Below, piece by piece: positions 24,625-33,256 of a DNA stretch of 60,058 nucleotides. The number at the start of each line of letters is the position of its first letter. The first letter of the stretch is position 1. Under the pieces are notes generated by a model, which searched no databases, was not told the DNA's origin, and worked only from the letters and a program-made list of their open reading frames with translations. The DNA comes from an uncultured Eubacterium sp. (GTDB lineage Bacteria > Bacillota > Clostridia > Lachnospirales > Lachnospiraceae), in contig CAJTZN010000017.1 of the NCBI GenBank assembly GCA_910584065.1, positions 3,642-63,699 of the forward strand. The letters are read 5' to 3'. The position numbers and the translations under genes were made by a program.

Positions 24625-24677
24625 AAGCTGCTATTCCTCCTAAAAATCTAACGCAGAAGTCAACCACGATCTTCATT

Positions 24678-24706
24678 ATTATACATGAAATATGATTTTT
24701 TTTCAA
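24678..24706 (-). promoter_or_regulatory. Promoter of the hybrid kinase at 22060-24624
   Basis: Minus-strand TTGAAA (24701-24706), 17-bp spacer, TATAAT (24678-24683), about 55 bp before the ATG. Confidence 0.75.
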
Positions 24707-24842
24707 TAGATTTCACAATATTTTGCCCTCTTGATATTCGCTTGGAATTAAGGTATATGCGGAAGATTGTGCCAAACAGACGTTATTTCGCATTGAGAGC
24801 GAATTCAGCGGTGCGCAGCGTCAGATCCAGAACAGCGCCTTT

Positions 24843-27800
24843 ATGATTGGCACCAGTGGAAAGAGTGCCAGGATCGATGCCCGTATGTTAAAAGAGATCG
24901 AAGAAAATACGATATTCGACGCCGTCCGCTTTACCGATGCCAACGGCATCAATCTGGCTTCTGACGGCAAAACAAGCGACAGCTCGGACCGGGAATATTT
25001 TGCCCGGGGCATGCGGGGAGAGAGCGGTGTCGAAACCGTGGAAAGCTCCCGGCTCACCGGAAAACCGATGATGGTTTTTTACGCCCCGGTGTATAATGGC
25101 GACCAGGTTACCGGCATGTTTCTCGGTCTGTATCACGCGGAAGAGTATCTGAAAAATATGCTCTCTTCCAAATACTTTGGCGAGGAAGCCGACATTTTCC
25201 TCTGCACACAGAAGGGCCGGGTTATCGCCAGTTCCAACCATGAATTTTACGGCACGGATCTTCTCGATTCCCTGACCGGCGCAGGCGTGATCGATGAACA
25301 TACTGCGAAAGCAGCCCAGACCGTATTTACGGACGGCGGTGAGGCGGCGCTCATGTGCCGGGAAGAGTGCAGAACTGACAACCTCTGTGTGCTGAACCTG
25401 CCTGACCACGATTACGTTCTCGTCCAGGCATTTCCAAAAAGTGTCACGCAGCGGATGGTGCGTAAAGCGAACATGACCGGTGTCATACTGGAGATCTGCC
25501 TGCTCTCGCTGTTCGTCGTGTACGTTACCTTTCTGGTCTTCCGTACAAGGAAGCAGCGCAGGCTGCTGGAAGCAGAAAATAAAAATTTTGGCGATGTCCT
25601 CCGCGGCATCAATATCATATTCTCCTCCCGCTATTTACTGGTGGATCTCGACCATGACCACTATTCCTATATGGCCGGAATCGGGCCGCTCAACAGCAAT
25701 ATCCCGATGGAGGGGCTGTATACCGACGTGATCCGGCAGCATGAAGCGGATGTCATCGACGACGAAGGAAAGAAAGCATTCTCTCAATTTGCCCAGATCG
25801 ATTCTCTCAGGGAATCCCTCCGCGACAATGATTCGGCCGTCCATGAATGCCATGTTTCGCGTCAGGGAAAAGAGGACTGGGAACACCTGATCGCCGTATG
25901 TCTGGAACGAAACGACGGGATTCCATCCAGGGTTTTATATGTCCGCCAGAACATCACGGAACTGAAAGAAAAAGAAATCCAGGAACAGCGCGAACGCACC
26001 GTCCTGTACCGCAAGGAACGGCAGTACCGGATCGCCATCATGTCCAATTCGTTCAGTACGTTTGAGTGTAACCTGACAAAGGATCTGATCGAACAGGACA
26101 TCATCCGCACAGACGATGCCGGGGAACTGTCCCTGTTAGAACAGGCAGGACTCTCCGCGCCGTGCAAAGCTTCCGAATGCTTCGAACAATGGAAACAATT
26201 TGTTCTTCCGGAATCCCTGGATGACTATTCCAAATCTGTTGATGTGGAATATCTGAAAGATCAGTATGAACAGGGAATTAAGGAAGTTGACGTGGACTAC
26301 TGGGGCGGCACGGACACGCACACCTTGTGCGTCCGCCAATCCTTCTTCCTGACATGTGACGAGGATACCGGCGACATTATCGCCCTGGTCGTATCCCGCG
26401 ATATTACGGAACAAGTCCAAAAACAGCGGGAACAGACACAGGCGCTGCAAGACGCCCTGATGCAGGCACAGCACGCCAATCAGGCCAAAACCACATTCCT
26501 GTCCAATATGAGCCATGACATACGGACGCCGATGAACGCCATTATCGGCTTTGCCACCATTGCCGCCAGCCATATGGAACGCACGGACCAGGTAGAAGAC
26601 TGCCTGCAGAAAATCCTCTCTTCCAGCAATCACCTACTCGGACTGATCAATGACATCCTGGATATGAGCCGCATCGAGAGCGGCAAACTGCAGATCCATA
26701 ACCAGGAGTGCAACATCCCGGAACTGATGCACAACCTCGTAAACATCATCCAGCCGCAGGTCAAATCGAAAAAGATGGAAATGTTCATCGACACCTTTGG
26801 CGTGTCCAACGAGGATGTGATCGCGGATCCGCTGAAATTGAACCAGATTTTTATCAACCTGATCGGCAACGCCGTCAAATACACGCCAGCAGGCGGAACA
26901 GTTTCGTTCCGCATCACGCAGCACACGACGTTCAAGCACGGCTGGGGCGATTTCATCTTTGTGATCAAAGACAACGGGATCGGCATGTCGCAGGAATTTG
27001 TGGAACACATCTTTGAGCCGTTTGAGCGCGAGTCGACCGCGACGAGGAGCAATATTCAGGGCGCCGGTCTCGGTATGGCGATCACGAAGAATATTATTGA
27101 TATGATGGGCGGGGAGATCACGGTGGAAAGTGAGGTCGGAAAGGGAAGCACCTTTACCGTAAAACTTCCGCTGCAGCTGCAGGATATGGAAAAAAGCGCG
27201 GAACAGATCAAGGAACTGGAAGGACTGCGCACGCTGGTCGTTGACGATGACCTGAATGTTTGTGACAGCGTGAGCAAGATGCTGAAAAATATCGGAATGC
27301 GTTCCGAGTGGACGACTTCCGGCCGGGAAGCTGTCTACCGTGCCAAAGCGGCTCACGACGAGGGAGATGCGTACCATACGTATATTCTCGACTGGCAGAT
27401 GCCGGAAATGAGCGGCATCGAAACCGCAAAACAGATCCGCCATGTAGTGGGCGAAGATGCCCCGATCATCATCCTCACCGCCTACGACTGGTCGGATATC
27501 GAAGATGAGGCCAAAGACGCGGGCATTACCGCATTCTGTGCGAAACCGCTCTTTATGTCCGATTTAAAAGCAGCGCTTCTCGCTGCCAACCAGATCATCG
27601 AAAATACACAGGAAGATGAGGGAACCGTTTGGACACAGACGGATTACAGCGGAAAGCGCCTTCTTCTGGTGGAAGATATTGAACTGAACCGGGAAATTGC
27701 AGAAGTTATTTTGGGAGAGGCCGGCTTTACGATCGAATCGGCGCCGGACGGAACAGATGCCGTCGCTATGATCGAGGCCTCCGAGGAGGGCTATTATGAC

Positions 27801-28028
27801 GCCATTCTGATGGATGTACAGATGCCGGTAATGAACGGGTACGAGGCAACAAAAGCGATCCGCGCCATGCCCCGTAAGGATGTAAAAAATCTGCCGATCA
27901 TCGCAATGACCGCCAATGCGATGGAAGAAGATAAAGAGGCGGCACTCAAGAGCGGGATGAATGCCCATATCGCCAAACCACTTGATATGGGCCTGCTTAT
28001 GAACGTGCTCCACCAGTTCCTGCATTGA
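24843..28028 (+). CDS. Hybrid sensor histidine kinase with two receivers, N-terminus apparently truncated
   Basis: 1061 residues from the first available ATG: part of a double-Cache sensor domain (DANGINLASDGKTSDSSDREYF), one membrane helix (about 213-235), two PAS-like segments, HisKA with His558 (MSHDIRTPMNAI), HATPase (FINLIGNAVKYTP, DNGIGMS, GAGLGMAI), receiver 1 (LVVDDDLNV, LDWQMPEMSG) and receiver 2 (LLVEDIELNREIA, LMDVQMPVMNG, AKPLD). The first membrane helix expected ahead of the Cache domain is missing. Protein-like sequence in frame (YAEDCAKQTLFRIE and onward) continues about 30 codons upstream to a TGA with no start codon, and the ATG has no ribosome binding site. The kinase body is intact, but expression and sensing are doubtful. 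Confidence 0.75.
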   Translation: MIGTSGKSARIDARMLKEIEENTIFDAVRFTDANGINLASDGKTSDSSDREYFARGMRGESGVETVESSRLTGKPMMVFYAPVYNGDQVTGMFLGLYHAEEYLKNMLSSKYFGEEADIFLCTQKGRVIASSNHEFYGTDLLDSLTGAGVIDEHTAKAAQTVFTDGGEAALMCREECRTDNLCVLNLPDHDYVLVQAFPKSVTQRMVRKANMTGVILEICLLSLFVVYVTFLVFRTRKQRRLLEAENKNFGDVLRGINIIFSSRYLLVDLDHDHYSYMAGIGPLNSNIPMEGLYTDVIRQHEADVIDDEGKKAFSQFAQIDSLRESLRDNDSAVHECHVSRQGKEDWEHLIAVCLERNDGIPSRVLYVRQNITELKEKEIQEQRERTVLYRKERQYRIAIMSNSFSTFECNLTKDLIEQDIIRTDDAGELSLLEQAGLSAPCKASECFEQWKQFVLPESLDDYSKSVDVEYLKDQYEQGIKEVDVDYWGGTDTHTLCVRQSFFLTCDEDTGDIIALVVSRDITEQVQKQREQTQALQDALMQAQHANQAKTTFLSNMSHDIRTPMNAIIGFATIAASHMERTDQVEDCLQKILSSSNHLLGLINDILDMSRIESGKLQIHNQECNIPELMHNLVNIIQPQVKSKKMEMFIDTFGVSNEDVIADPLKLNQIFINLIGNAVKYTPAGGTVSFRITQHTTFKHGWGDFIFVIKDNGIGMSQEFVEHIFEPFERESTATRSNIQGAGLGMAITKNIIDMMGGEITVESEVGKGSTFTVKLPLQLQDMEKSAEQIKELEGLRTLVVDDDLNVCDSVSKMLKNIGMRSEWTTSGREAVYRAKAAHDEGDAYHTYILDWQMPEMSGIETAKQIRHVVGEDAPIIILTAYDWSDIEDEAKDAGITAFCAKPLFMSDLKAALLAANQIIENTQEDEGTVWTQTDYSGKRLLLVEDIELNREIAEVILGEAGFTIESAPDGTDAVAMIEASEEGYYDAILMDVQMPVMNGYEATKAIRAMPRKDVKNLPIIAMTANAMEEDKEAALKSGMNAHIAKPLDMGLLMNVLHQFLH

Positions 28029-28078
28029 CGCCCGCGGTCAACGGAAGCCAACACGTCACTGCAGACCGCCCGATCCGG

Positions 28079-30142
28079 TCATTTCGGCGGAAGAAAGCGG
28101 TCGATGTCCACTCTCTCATAGATCTCCAGCGCCCCGCCCCGCGTGGCGTTGTAGATCGTAACTCCCCGTTTCTGCGCGTGTTCCTTTAACAGGGTGTACG
28201 CATTCAGTGAGCCGTCGAGAAAATACTTTTCATAATCATCTCCTTCGATCCCGAGCCGCCGCATGCGGTCAATGATCTTTTTCGCGTCCCGCGCTTTTAA
28301 TTTGTCATCGGTATACCCCTGGATAAAATGGGTATTCCCGCTGAACGTCGACGTGCAGTCGCATCCGACGAGGTAGATCTCCGAAAATCCCATATAAACG
28401 GCCATCTCGATCATCAGCGACATCACGGTGGAGCCGGACGGGATATAGTAGGCGAGCGGCGAGCGCTTCACCTTGTAGCGGGGTTTGGCGATGTTATACA
28501 GGATCACCGGCTTTCTCGGTTTCTCCCGGAAAATATTGTAGGTCGTGATATTCGTAAAAAGGGGAATATCCTTGATGGCCTGATTGATCTCCTCACTCTG
28601 GAATTTCGCGCAGATGCGGTCGATGAGAAAATAATAATCCGGCCGCCAGGACGTCTCCCCGAATACTTTCGTCACGAGATTGCAGCCAAACGTGATCTCG
28701 CCGTTTTTCTGCAGTCCCTCCAGATCAGATACGCGCAGACTCGGCCCGTTTCCGATGAGAAAACACCGCTCGCCCTTATGTTTATTTTTGTATGAGCGCA
28801 GGAGGCGGCTGTTTTTCGTGACACAGAGTCCCATGCAGCGCATCATGCCGGAAAAGGCGATATATCCGTCACGGAATCCCTTGCGGATCACATTTTTCGT
28901 GTGGATCAGCCATTTATAGAAGCGGAACGCCGGACCGAGTTCCGTGCGGATCGTCGCCTCGATCACACGCTTCGCCGCGTTTCCGTCATCCAGACTGTTA
29001 AATTTAGCAGTAAATGCTTTATATTTGTCATCGTATTCAAAATGCGCGAACTGATCCCGGATCGCGTCCGCCAGATCTTCCTGCGTCTTTACGATCGGGC
29101 CTGGCAGTTCATTGATATCAAAATAAAAGTCACGGATCTCCCCCTGGTATTCATCCAGATCGTACATGAAAAAGACCATCGGACGCCGGAGGTTCCCATA
29201 ATCGAACATTGTGGAAGAGTAATCGGTGATCATCAGGTCGCTGATGATGTACAGGTCGTTGACATCGTCCACCTCCGTCACATCAATGACGCCAGGCACA
29301 TCGTGGGCGACATCCTTAAATCCGATCTGGTGATGGGCGCGGAACAAAAGGACATACTCGTCCCCCAGTTCCTCCATGAGCCGCCCGAAATCGACGGCCT
29401 CTTTATACTGGAAGCCCTCCCCTTTTTTAAACTCGTTGTCGCGCCAGGTCGGCGTGTACAAAATAACTTTCTTCCCGTCCGGCACGCCGATCTCCTCGCG
29501 GATCCTTGCCACATCTTCTTCCGTAAACGTAAAGAGGGCGTCGTTTCTCGGATAACCGGTTTCCAGAATGATGTCCTCCTTTTTGCTCTTATCGAGCCGG
29601 AACGATGAGATCATCTTCTCTGAATAAAATTTCGACGGCGATACGAGATAATCCATCTTCCGTCCCTTGATATAATATTTTTTATGCATCTCGGCCAGCG
29701 ACTGGCGCGGATCCACTTCATATTCTATATCGTTCCCCAGCTTTTTGAGCGGCGTCCCGTGCCACGTTTCCACATACACCTGATGCGGGCGCGGGATCAG
29801 ATAATTGGGCAGCGCTACGTTGTTAAACCAGTATTTCGCTTTGGCGTACAAAATAAAGGCCGATGGTGAATCTTTCTTCACCACGCGCGTATGCCGCCGC
29901 ACTTTCAGATCCGCATGTGCTTCCACATCATTGACAATCCAGACGTAACGAAAATCACGGTAGCGCTCATCTTCCATCAGCTGCTCGTAAATGGCGCGCA
30001 GGTTGCCCCCGCACCTCTTGCCGCTAAACGCTTCAAAAACGATCAAATGCTCATTTAATATAGGATGTTTCAAACAGCAGAGCCAAAATTTCAGACGTTT
30101 CTTTAAAAATCGTTTATTTTTGTTTGAAAGTAATCCACTCAT
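28079..30142 (-). CDS. CDP-glycerol/ribitol phosphotransferase (TagB/TagF type) fused to a DUF115/MptE-like domain
   Basis: 687 residues. The first 400 match the TagF family of teichoic-acid polyol-phosphate transferases (FEAFSGKRCGGNLRAIYEQL, ETWHGTPLKKLG, ILYTPTWRDNEF, FRAHHQ, ISDLMITDYSSTMFDYGNL). From about 440 a second domain resembles PF01973, formerly DUF115 (CFLIGNGPSL, DYYFLIDR, IPSGSTVMSLMIEMAVYMG, YLVGCDCTS). The TagF part should move glycerol- or ribitol-phosphate from a CDP-polyol to a lipid-linked wall polymer on the inner membrane face. The role of the second domain is unknown. It is the last gene of the long minus-strand cluster, next to tarJ and tarI. Confidence 0.85.
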   Translation of the reverse strand: MSGLLSNKNKRFLKKRLKFWLCCLKHPILNEHLIVFEAFSGKRCGGNLRAIYEQLMEDERYRDFRYVWIVNDVEAHADLKVRRHTRVVKKDSPSAFILYAKAKYWFNNVALPNYLIPRPHQVYVETWHGTPLKKLGNDIEYEVDPRQSLAEMHKKYYIKGRKMDYLVSPSKFYSEKMISSFRLDKSKKEDIILETGYPRNDALFTFTEEDVARIREEIGVPDGKKVILYTPTWRDNEFKKGEGFQYKEAVDFGRLMEELGDEYVLLFRAHHQIGFKDVAHDVPGVIDVTEVDDVNDLYIISDLMITDYSSTMFDYGNLRRPMVFFMYDLDEYQGEIRDFYFDINELPGPIVKTQEDLADAIRDQFAHFEYDDKYKAFTAKFNSLDDGNAAKRVIEATIRTELGPAFRFYKWLIHTKNVIRKGFRDGYIAFSGMMRCMGLCVTKNSRLLRSYKNKHKGERCFLIGNGPSLRVSDLEGLQKNGEITFGCNLVTKVFGETSWRPDYYFLIDRICAKFQSEEINQAIKDIPLFTNITTYNIFREKPRKPVILYNIAKPRYKVKRSPLAYYIPSGSTVMSLMIEMAVYMGFSEIYLVGCDCTSTFSGNTHFIQGYTDDKLKARDAKKIIDRMRRLGIEGDDYEKYFLDGSLNAYTLLKEHAQKRGVTIYNATRGGALEIYERVDIDRFLPPK

Positions 30143-30170
30143 AACTCTTCCTCATTTCTGCACTCATTTT

Positions 30171-31205
30171 TCATTTCCATATCAGGACTGTTTTTCCGAA
30201 CTGCTTGTGGATATCGGTCTCAAAAGCCCGTTTCATATCTCCGATCGTCCGCACTTCCATCTTCGCCCCGATGATATTCTGAAAGTAATCGGGTATTTCC
30301 GGATCGGACTGATACAGTTCGATCGTCCGCAGAAAGTCCTCTCTTCCGCTGCGGCTGCTGCCGAACATCCGCAGTCCCTTTTCCAGCATCATCCGGGTAT
30401 TGACTGCCACCGGATTTTCCGACACGCCGAGGATCGAAATCGTTCCCTCCGGGCGGATAAAATCAATGATCTGGTTGATCGCCTTCGACGCGCCCTCGCC
30501 GCCCACACACTCAAACGCGTGGTCAAATTCCAGATCTTTTGGTATATCCGTGACAAGGAACGTCTCGTCGGCAAATGTGAAATCGGACAGTTTGTCCCGG
30601 TCCATCCCGAATATATAGAGCTTCGTCTCCGGGAACATCGCCTGAAAGAGCACGGCCGTGATATATCCGAGATTTCCGTCGCCCCATATGCCGACCGCCT
30701 TACGGTACGGGCGCGCCATCTGATCAAACCGCCGCAGTGCGTGGACGCTGACCGTCACAATTTCCGTAAACGCGGCGACGCACGGATCGATCCCCTCTGG
30801 CAGGCGCACGACGCGGTCCCTGCGTATTTCCACGACGTCCTGCATGAACCCGTCGAAGCCGCTCGCGCGGAAACGGGCATCCCGCCGGTAATTTTCCGCG
30901 ATGCCGTCCGCATCCGTCTCTTCACCTGCCGGCGGCGTGTTCGGTATCATCACTACCCTCTCGCCCGGCGCGAACTCTCCCTGCGGATCATACACCACCT
31001 GTCCGATCCCCTCGTGGATGAGCGCCATCGGCAGTTTCTTTTTCAAAATATCATCCGCCCGCTTTCCCTGGTAATACCGCTGGTCCGCGTTGCAGATCGA
31101 GAGATGGGTCGGCCGCACGATGAGATGACCGCCGCACAGATCTATATTCGTAAATTCAACCTCAAACCGCCTCGGAGCCACGAGACGGTACACCGCATTC
31201 AGCAT
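30171..31205 (-). CDS. tarJ: Ribulose-5-phosphate reductase (ribitol-5-phosphate dehydrogenase), TarJ type
   Basis: 344 residues, zinc-containing medium-chain dehydrogenase fold: zinc-site region LSICNADQRYY and LIHEGIGQV, nucleotide-binding region GIWGDGNLGYITA. TarJ reduces ribulose-5-phosphate to ribitol-5-phosphate with NADPH. The assignment is strengthened by tarI, 9 bp upstream, and by the TagF-type genes on both sides. Confidence 0.88.
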   Translation of the reverse strand: MLNAVYRLVAPRRFEVEFTNIDLCGGHLIVRPTHLSICNADQRYYQGKRADDILKKKLPMALIHEGIGQVVYDPQGEFAPGERVVMIPNTPPAGEETDADGIAENYRRDARFRASGFDGFMQDVVEIRRDRVVRLPEGIDPCVAAFTEIVTVSVHALRRFDQMARPYRKAVGIWGDGNLGYITAVLFQAMFPETKLYIFGMDRDKLSDFTFADETFLVTDIPKDLEFDHAFECVGGEGASKAINQIIDFIRPEGTISILGVSENPVAVNTRMMLEKGLRMFGSSRSGREDFLRTIELYQSDPEIPDYFQNIIGAKMEVRTIGDMKRAFETDIHKQFGKTVLIWK

Positions 31206-31214
31206 ATGATCCTC

Positions 31215-31925
31215 CTATTTCCCATCATGTATGAGCGCTTCCGCCACCCTCAGGTCGTACGGATACGTAATTTTAATATTAAATACTTCGCCCTCGACGA
31301 TATGCACCTTTTCACCCTTCATCACGAAAATCTTCGCCGCGTCAGTGAGAAGCGCCTTCTCTTCGTCGCTCAGCTCATTGTATAACCGCTTTAATTTCAG
31401 GGCCTGGAACGTCTGCGGCGTCTGTCCCTGATACATCCTGCGCCGCTCCGGGATCTCGCTGATCAGCACATTGTCCTCGCTGCACACGATCGTGTCCGTC
31501 GCGGCCACGGCCGTGTCACAGGCACCGTATTCCCTGGCATAGCGTATATTTTCCTCCAGGATGCGCTGCGTGACAAATGGGCGCACCGAGTCGTGCGTGA
31601 CGATGATCGTTTCCTCGTCGAGATTTCCCTCTGACTCGATATAGGCGACCGCGTTCATGATCGTCTCGTTCCGGGTCTCTCCCCCCGCCAGCACGACGAT
31701 CCGGCCGTCATCGTCCTTCATATATTTTCGTATGAGATTTTTCGTATGTGTCAGCCACTCGGACGGACAGAGTACCAAAACCTGTGCAAATTCACTCTGC
31801 ATATAAAATTTTTCCAGCGTGTGGATCAGGATCGGCTTATCCCCGAGCAGCAAATACTGCTTCGGCTTTCCCATATCTCCCATCCGGCTCCCGACTCCTC
31901 CCGCCAGTACAACTCCGTAAATCAT
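31215..31925 (-). CDS. tarI: Ribitol-5-phosphate cytidylyltransferase
   Basis: 236 residues of the IspD/TarI family: GGVGSRMGDMGKPKQYLLLG at the N-terminus, HDSVRPFV in the middle, AVAATDTIV. It makes CDP-ribitol from ribitol-5-phosphate and CTP. Pairing with TarJ rather than with isoprenoid genes favours TarI over IspD. Confidence 0.9.
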   Translation of the reverse strand: MIYGVVLAGGVGSRMGDMGKPKQYLLLGDKPILIHTLEKFYMQSEFAQVLVLCPSEWLTHTKNLIRKYMKDDDGRIVVLAGGETRNETIMNAVAYIESEGNLDEETIIVTHDSVRPFVTQRILEENIRYAREYGACDTAVAATDTIVCSEDNVLISEIPERRRMYQGQTPQTFQALKLKRLYNELSDEEKALLTDAAKIFVMKGEKVHIVEGEVFNIKITYPYDLRVAEALIHDGK

Positions 31926-31956
31926 AGTGTTCCCCGTTCCTCCTTTTCTTTTCTTG

Positions 31957-33243
31957 TTACATTTTAATGCTTTTTAATGAAAATGTAAAGAAAAGCTTTA
32001 ATTTCGTTTTCCAATGCAGCGGCGCCGCAAATAAGATCCGCTTCTCAAGTTTCACATAATACTTGCCGAGAACGGCCGTATTCCGGTGCTTATCCTCGTC
32101 CAGCCCGATCTCGTCAGAAAAGATCATGCGGATCCTGGCCTGAAATGCGTTTTTGTAGCGGTACATGAAACGTATGCCGCCGGTCTTCGGTCCCACCTGG
32201 AACCGCGCCGTAAACCGTTGCCTCGTCCGCATGCGCTCGCCTAAAAAATACAGTTCTTCTCCGTCCTCCCATCCGATCTCATAACGGCGGTTCCGGTTAT
32301 CCGCATAATAGTACTCGATCGGGTCTTTTTTGTACGGCGGGGCTGTTTCGTTTTCCAGCAGTCGGGCTGCTCCGCCTTCTAGCGGCAAAGCTGCCCCATC
32401 TAGCGACAAAGCCGCTCCAAGGAGTGGCGAAGCCGCTCCATCGAGCGGCTTTATTACACTGCCTTCCAATTGGCACATGCCGTCCCTGCATGACATATGT
32501 TCCACAACGAACGGAATTTCTTTTAACGGCACGATGGGCAGATTTTCAAACTTCAGCTTTCCGCTGCGGTATACGAGTTTCTCGCGAATATCCGTCTGAT
32601 ACTTAAAAGAAAGAATGCGGATCAGAATGTCTTCCGGTATGCCGCAGCCGGCGATCATATCGTCGTCGAACTTCTCTAGCAGACAGCGGAGCAACCCTCC
32701 CTCCACTCCCATCTCACGGCATGTCTGTTTCGTCAGCAGCCGTGGCACCAGATCCTGTAACAGGAGGCACTGGAAAAACGGAAGAAATTCCCCATAAGTC
32801 TGCACGGTCTGGTCGATGATGTCCTCATAACCGTTAATCGTTTTTGACAGTTCGGTACTCCTGCTTTCAATCCCATCCGGTTTTGATACCTTCTGTTCCA
32901 AACCATGAGAGGGCGGGAAACTTTTGTATGGCTGTGTGTTTGCCCGCCTGTCCGCCTGCAGCCGCGGCCGCGGCTGCGCATAAAATCGCGGCTCTTCTAA
33001 GAACAGGCGGCAGATGGAAAAAAAGTCCGTCGCCTCTCCCGCCTCTTCCAATGACTTCCACCCCGCGCGGCGCAGCAGGATCCGGCACGGATCGGCCACG
33101 GCATAATCATAATGCTCTTCGACCGATGCGATATGGCCTTTCCCACCTGGCGTTTCCCCGCAGAGGATAGCGAGGGAGACAGATGGGTCGATGTCACGAA
33201 ATGCCGCGTCGTTACGTTTTCCAGCAATATTCTTTTTTCCCAT
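31957..33243 (-). CDS. Stand-alone homologue of the linker domain of the downstream-type GT2-TagF protein; function unknown
   Basis: 428 residues from the ATG at 33243, which has GGAGGGAATCTG just upstream; the frame stays open upstream to 33453 but overlaps the neighbouring gene. The second half (VYRSGKLKFENLPIVPLKE, HMSCRDGMCQLEG, and a beta-rich tail) parallels the middle region of the GT2-TagF protein encoded immediately before it (KYRKGSLYFHHIKIYSFQA, EVKEGMLHLSG). It lacks both the GT2 domain and the TagF domain. About four 7-residue PLxGAAx repeats interrupt it. It may be a degenerate relative or a non-catalytic partner. The similarity is judged by eye. Confidence 0.55.
   Translation of the reverse strand: MGKKNIAGKRNDAAFRDIDPSVSLAILCGETPGGKGHIASVEEHYDYAVADPCRILLRRAGWKSLEEAGEATDFFSICRLFLEEPRFYAQPRPRLQADRRANTQPYKSFPPSHGLEQKVSKPDGIESRSTELSKTINGYEDIIDQTVQTYGEFLPFFQCLLLQDLVPRLLTKQTCREMGVEGGLLRCLLEKFDDDMIAGCGIPEDILIRILSFKYQTDIREKLVYRSGKLKFENLPIVPLKEIPFVVEHMSCRDGMCQLEGSVIKPLDGAASPLLGAALSLDGAALPLEGGAARLLENETAPPYKKDPIEYYYADNRNRRYEIGWEDGEELYFLGERMRTRQRFTARFQVGPKTGGIRFMYRYKNAFQARIRMIFSDEIGLDEDKHRNTAVLGKYYVKLEKRILFAAPLHWKTKLKLFFTFSLKSIKM
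32366..32452 (-). repeat. 21-bp tandem repeats inside the linker-domain protein gene
   Basis: About four units coding PLDGAAS, PLLGAAL, SLDGAAL and PLEGGAA. Confidence 0.8.
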
Positions 33244-33256
33244 CAGATTCCCTCCT

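Noticed and set aside
22060..28028. The two hybrid kinases as a recent tandem duplication
   Set aside because: They share only the domain plan from HisKA on; sensor regions, lengths and wording of motifs differ, and they are on opposite strands.
31215..31925. IspD (isoprenoid cytidylyltransferase) as the identity of this gene
   Set aside because: Same superfamily, but adjacency to TarJ and TagF-type genes and the absence of isoprenoid genes favour TarI.
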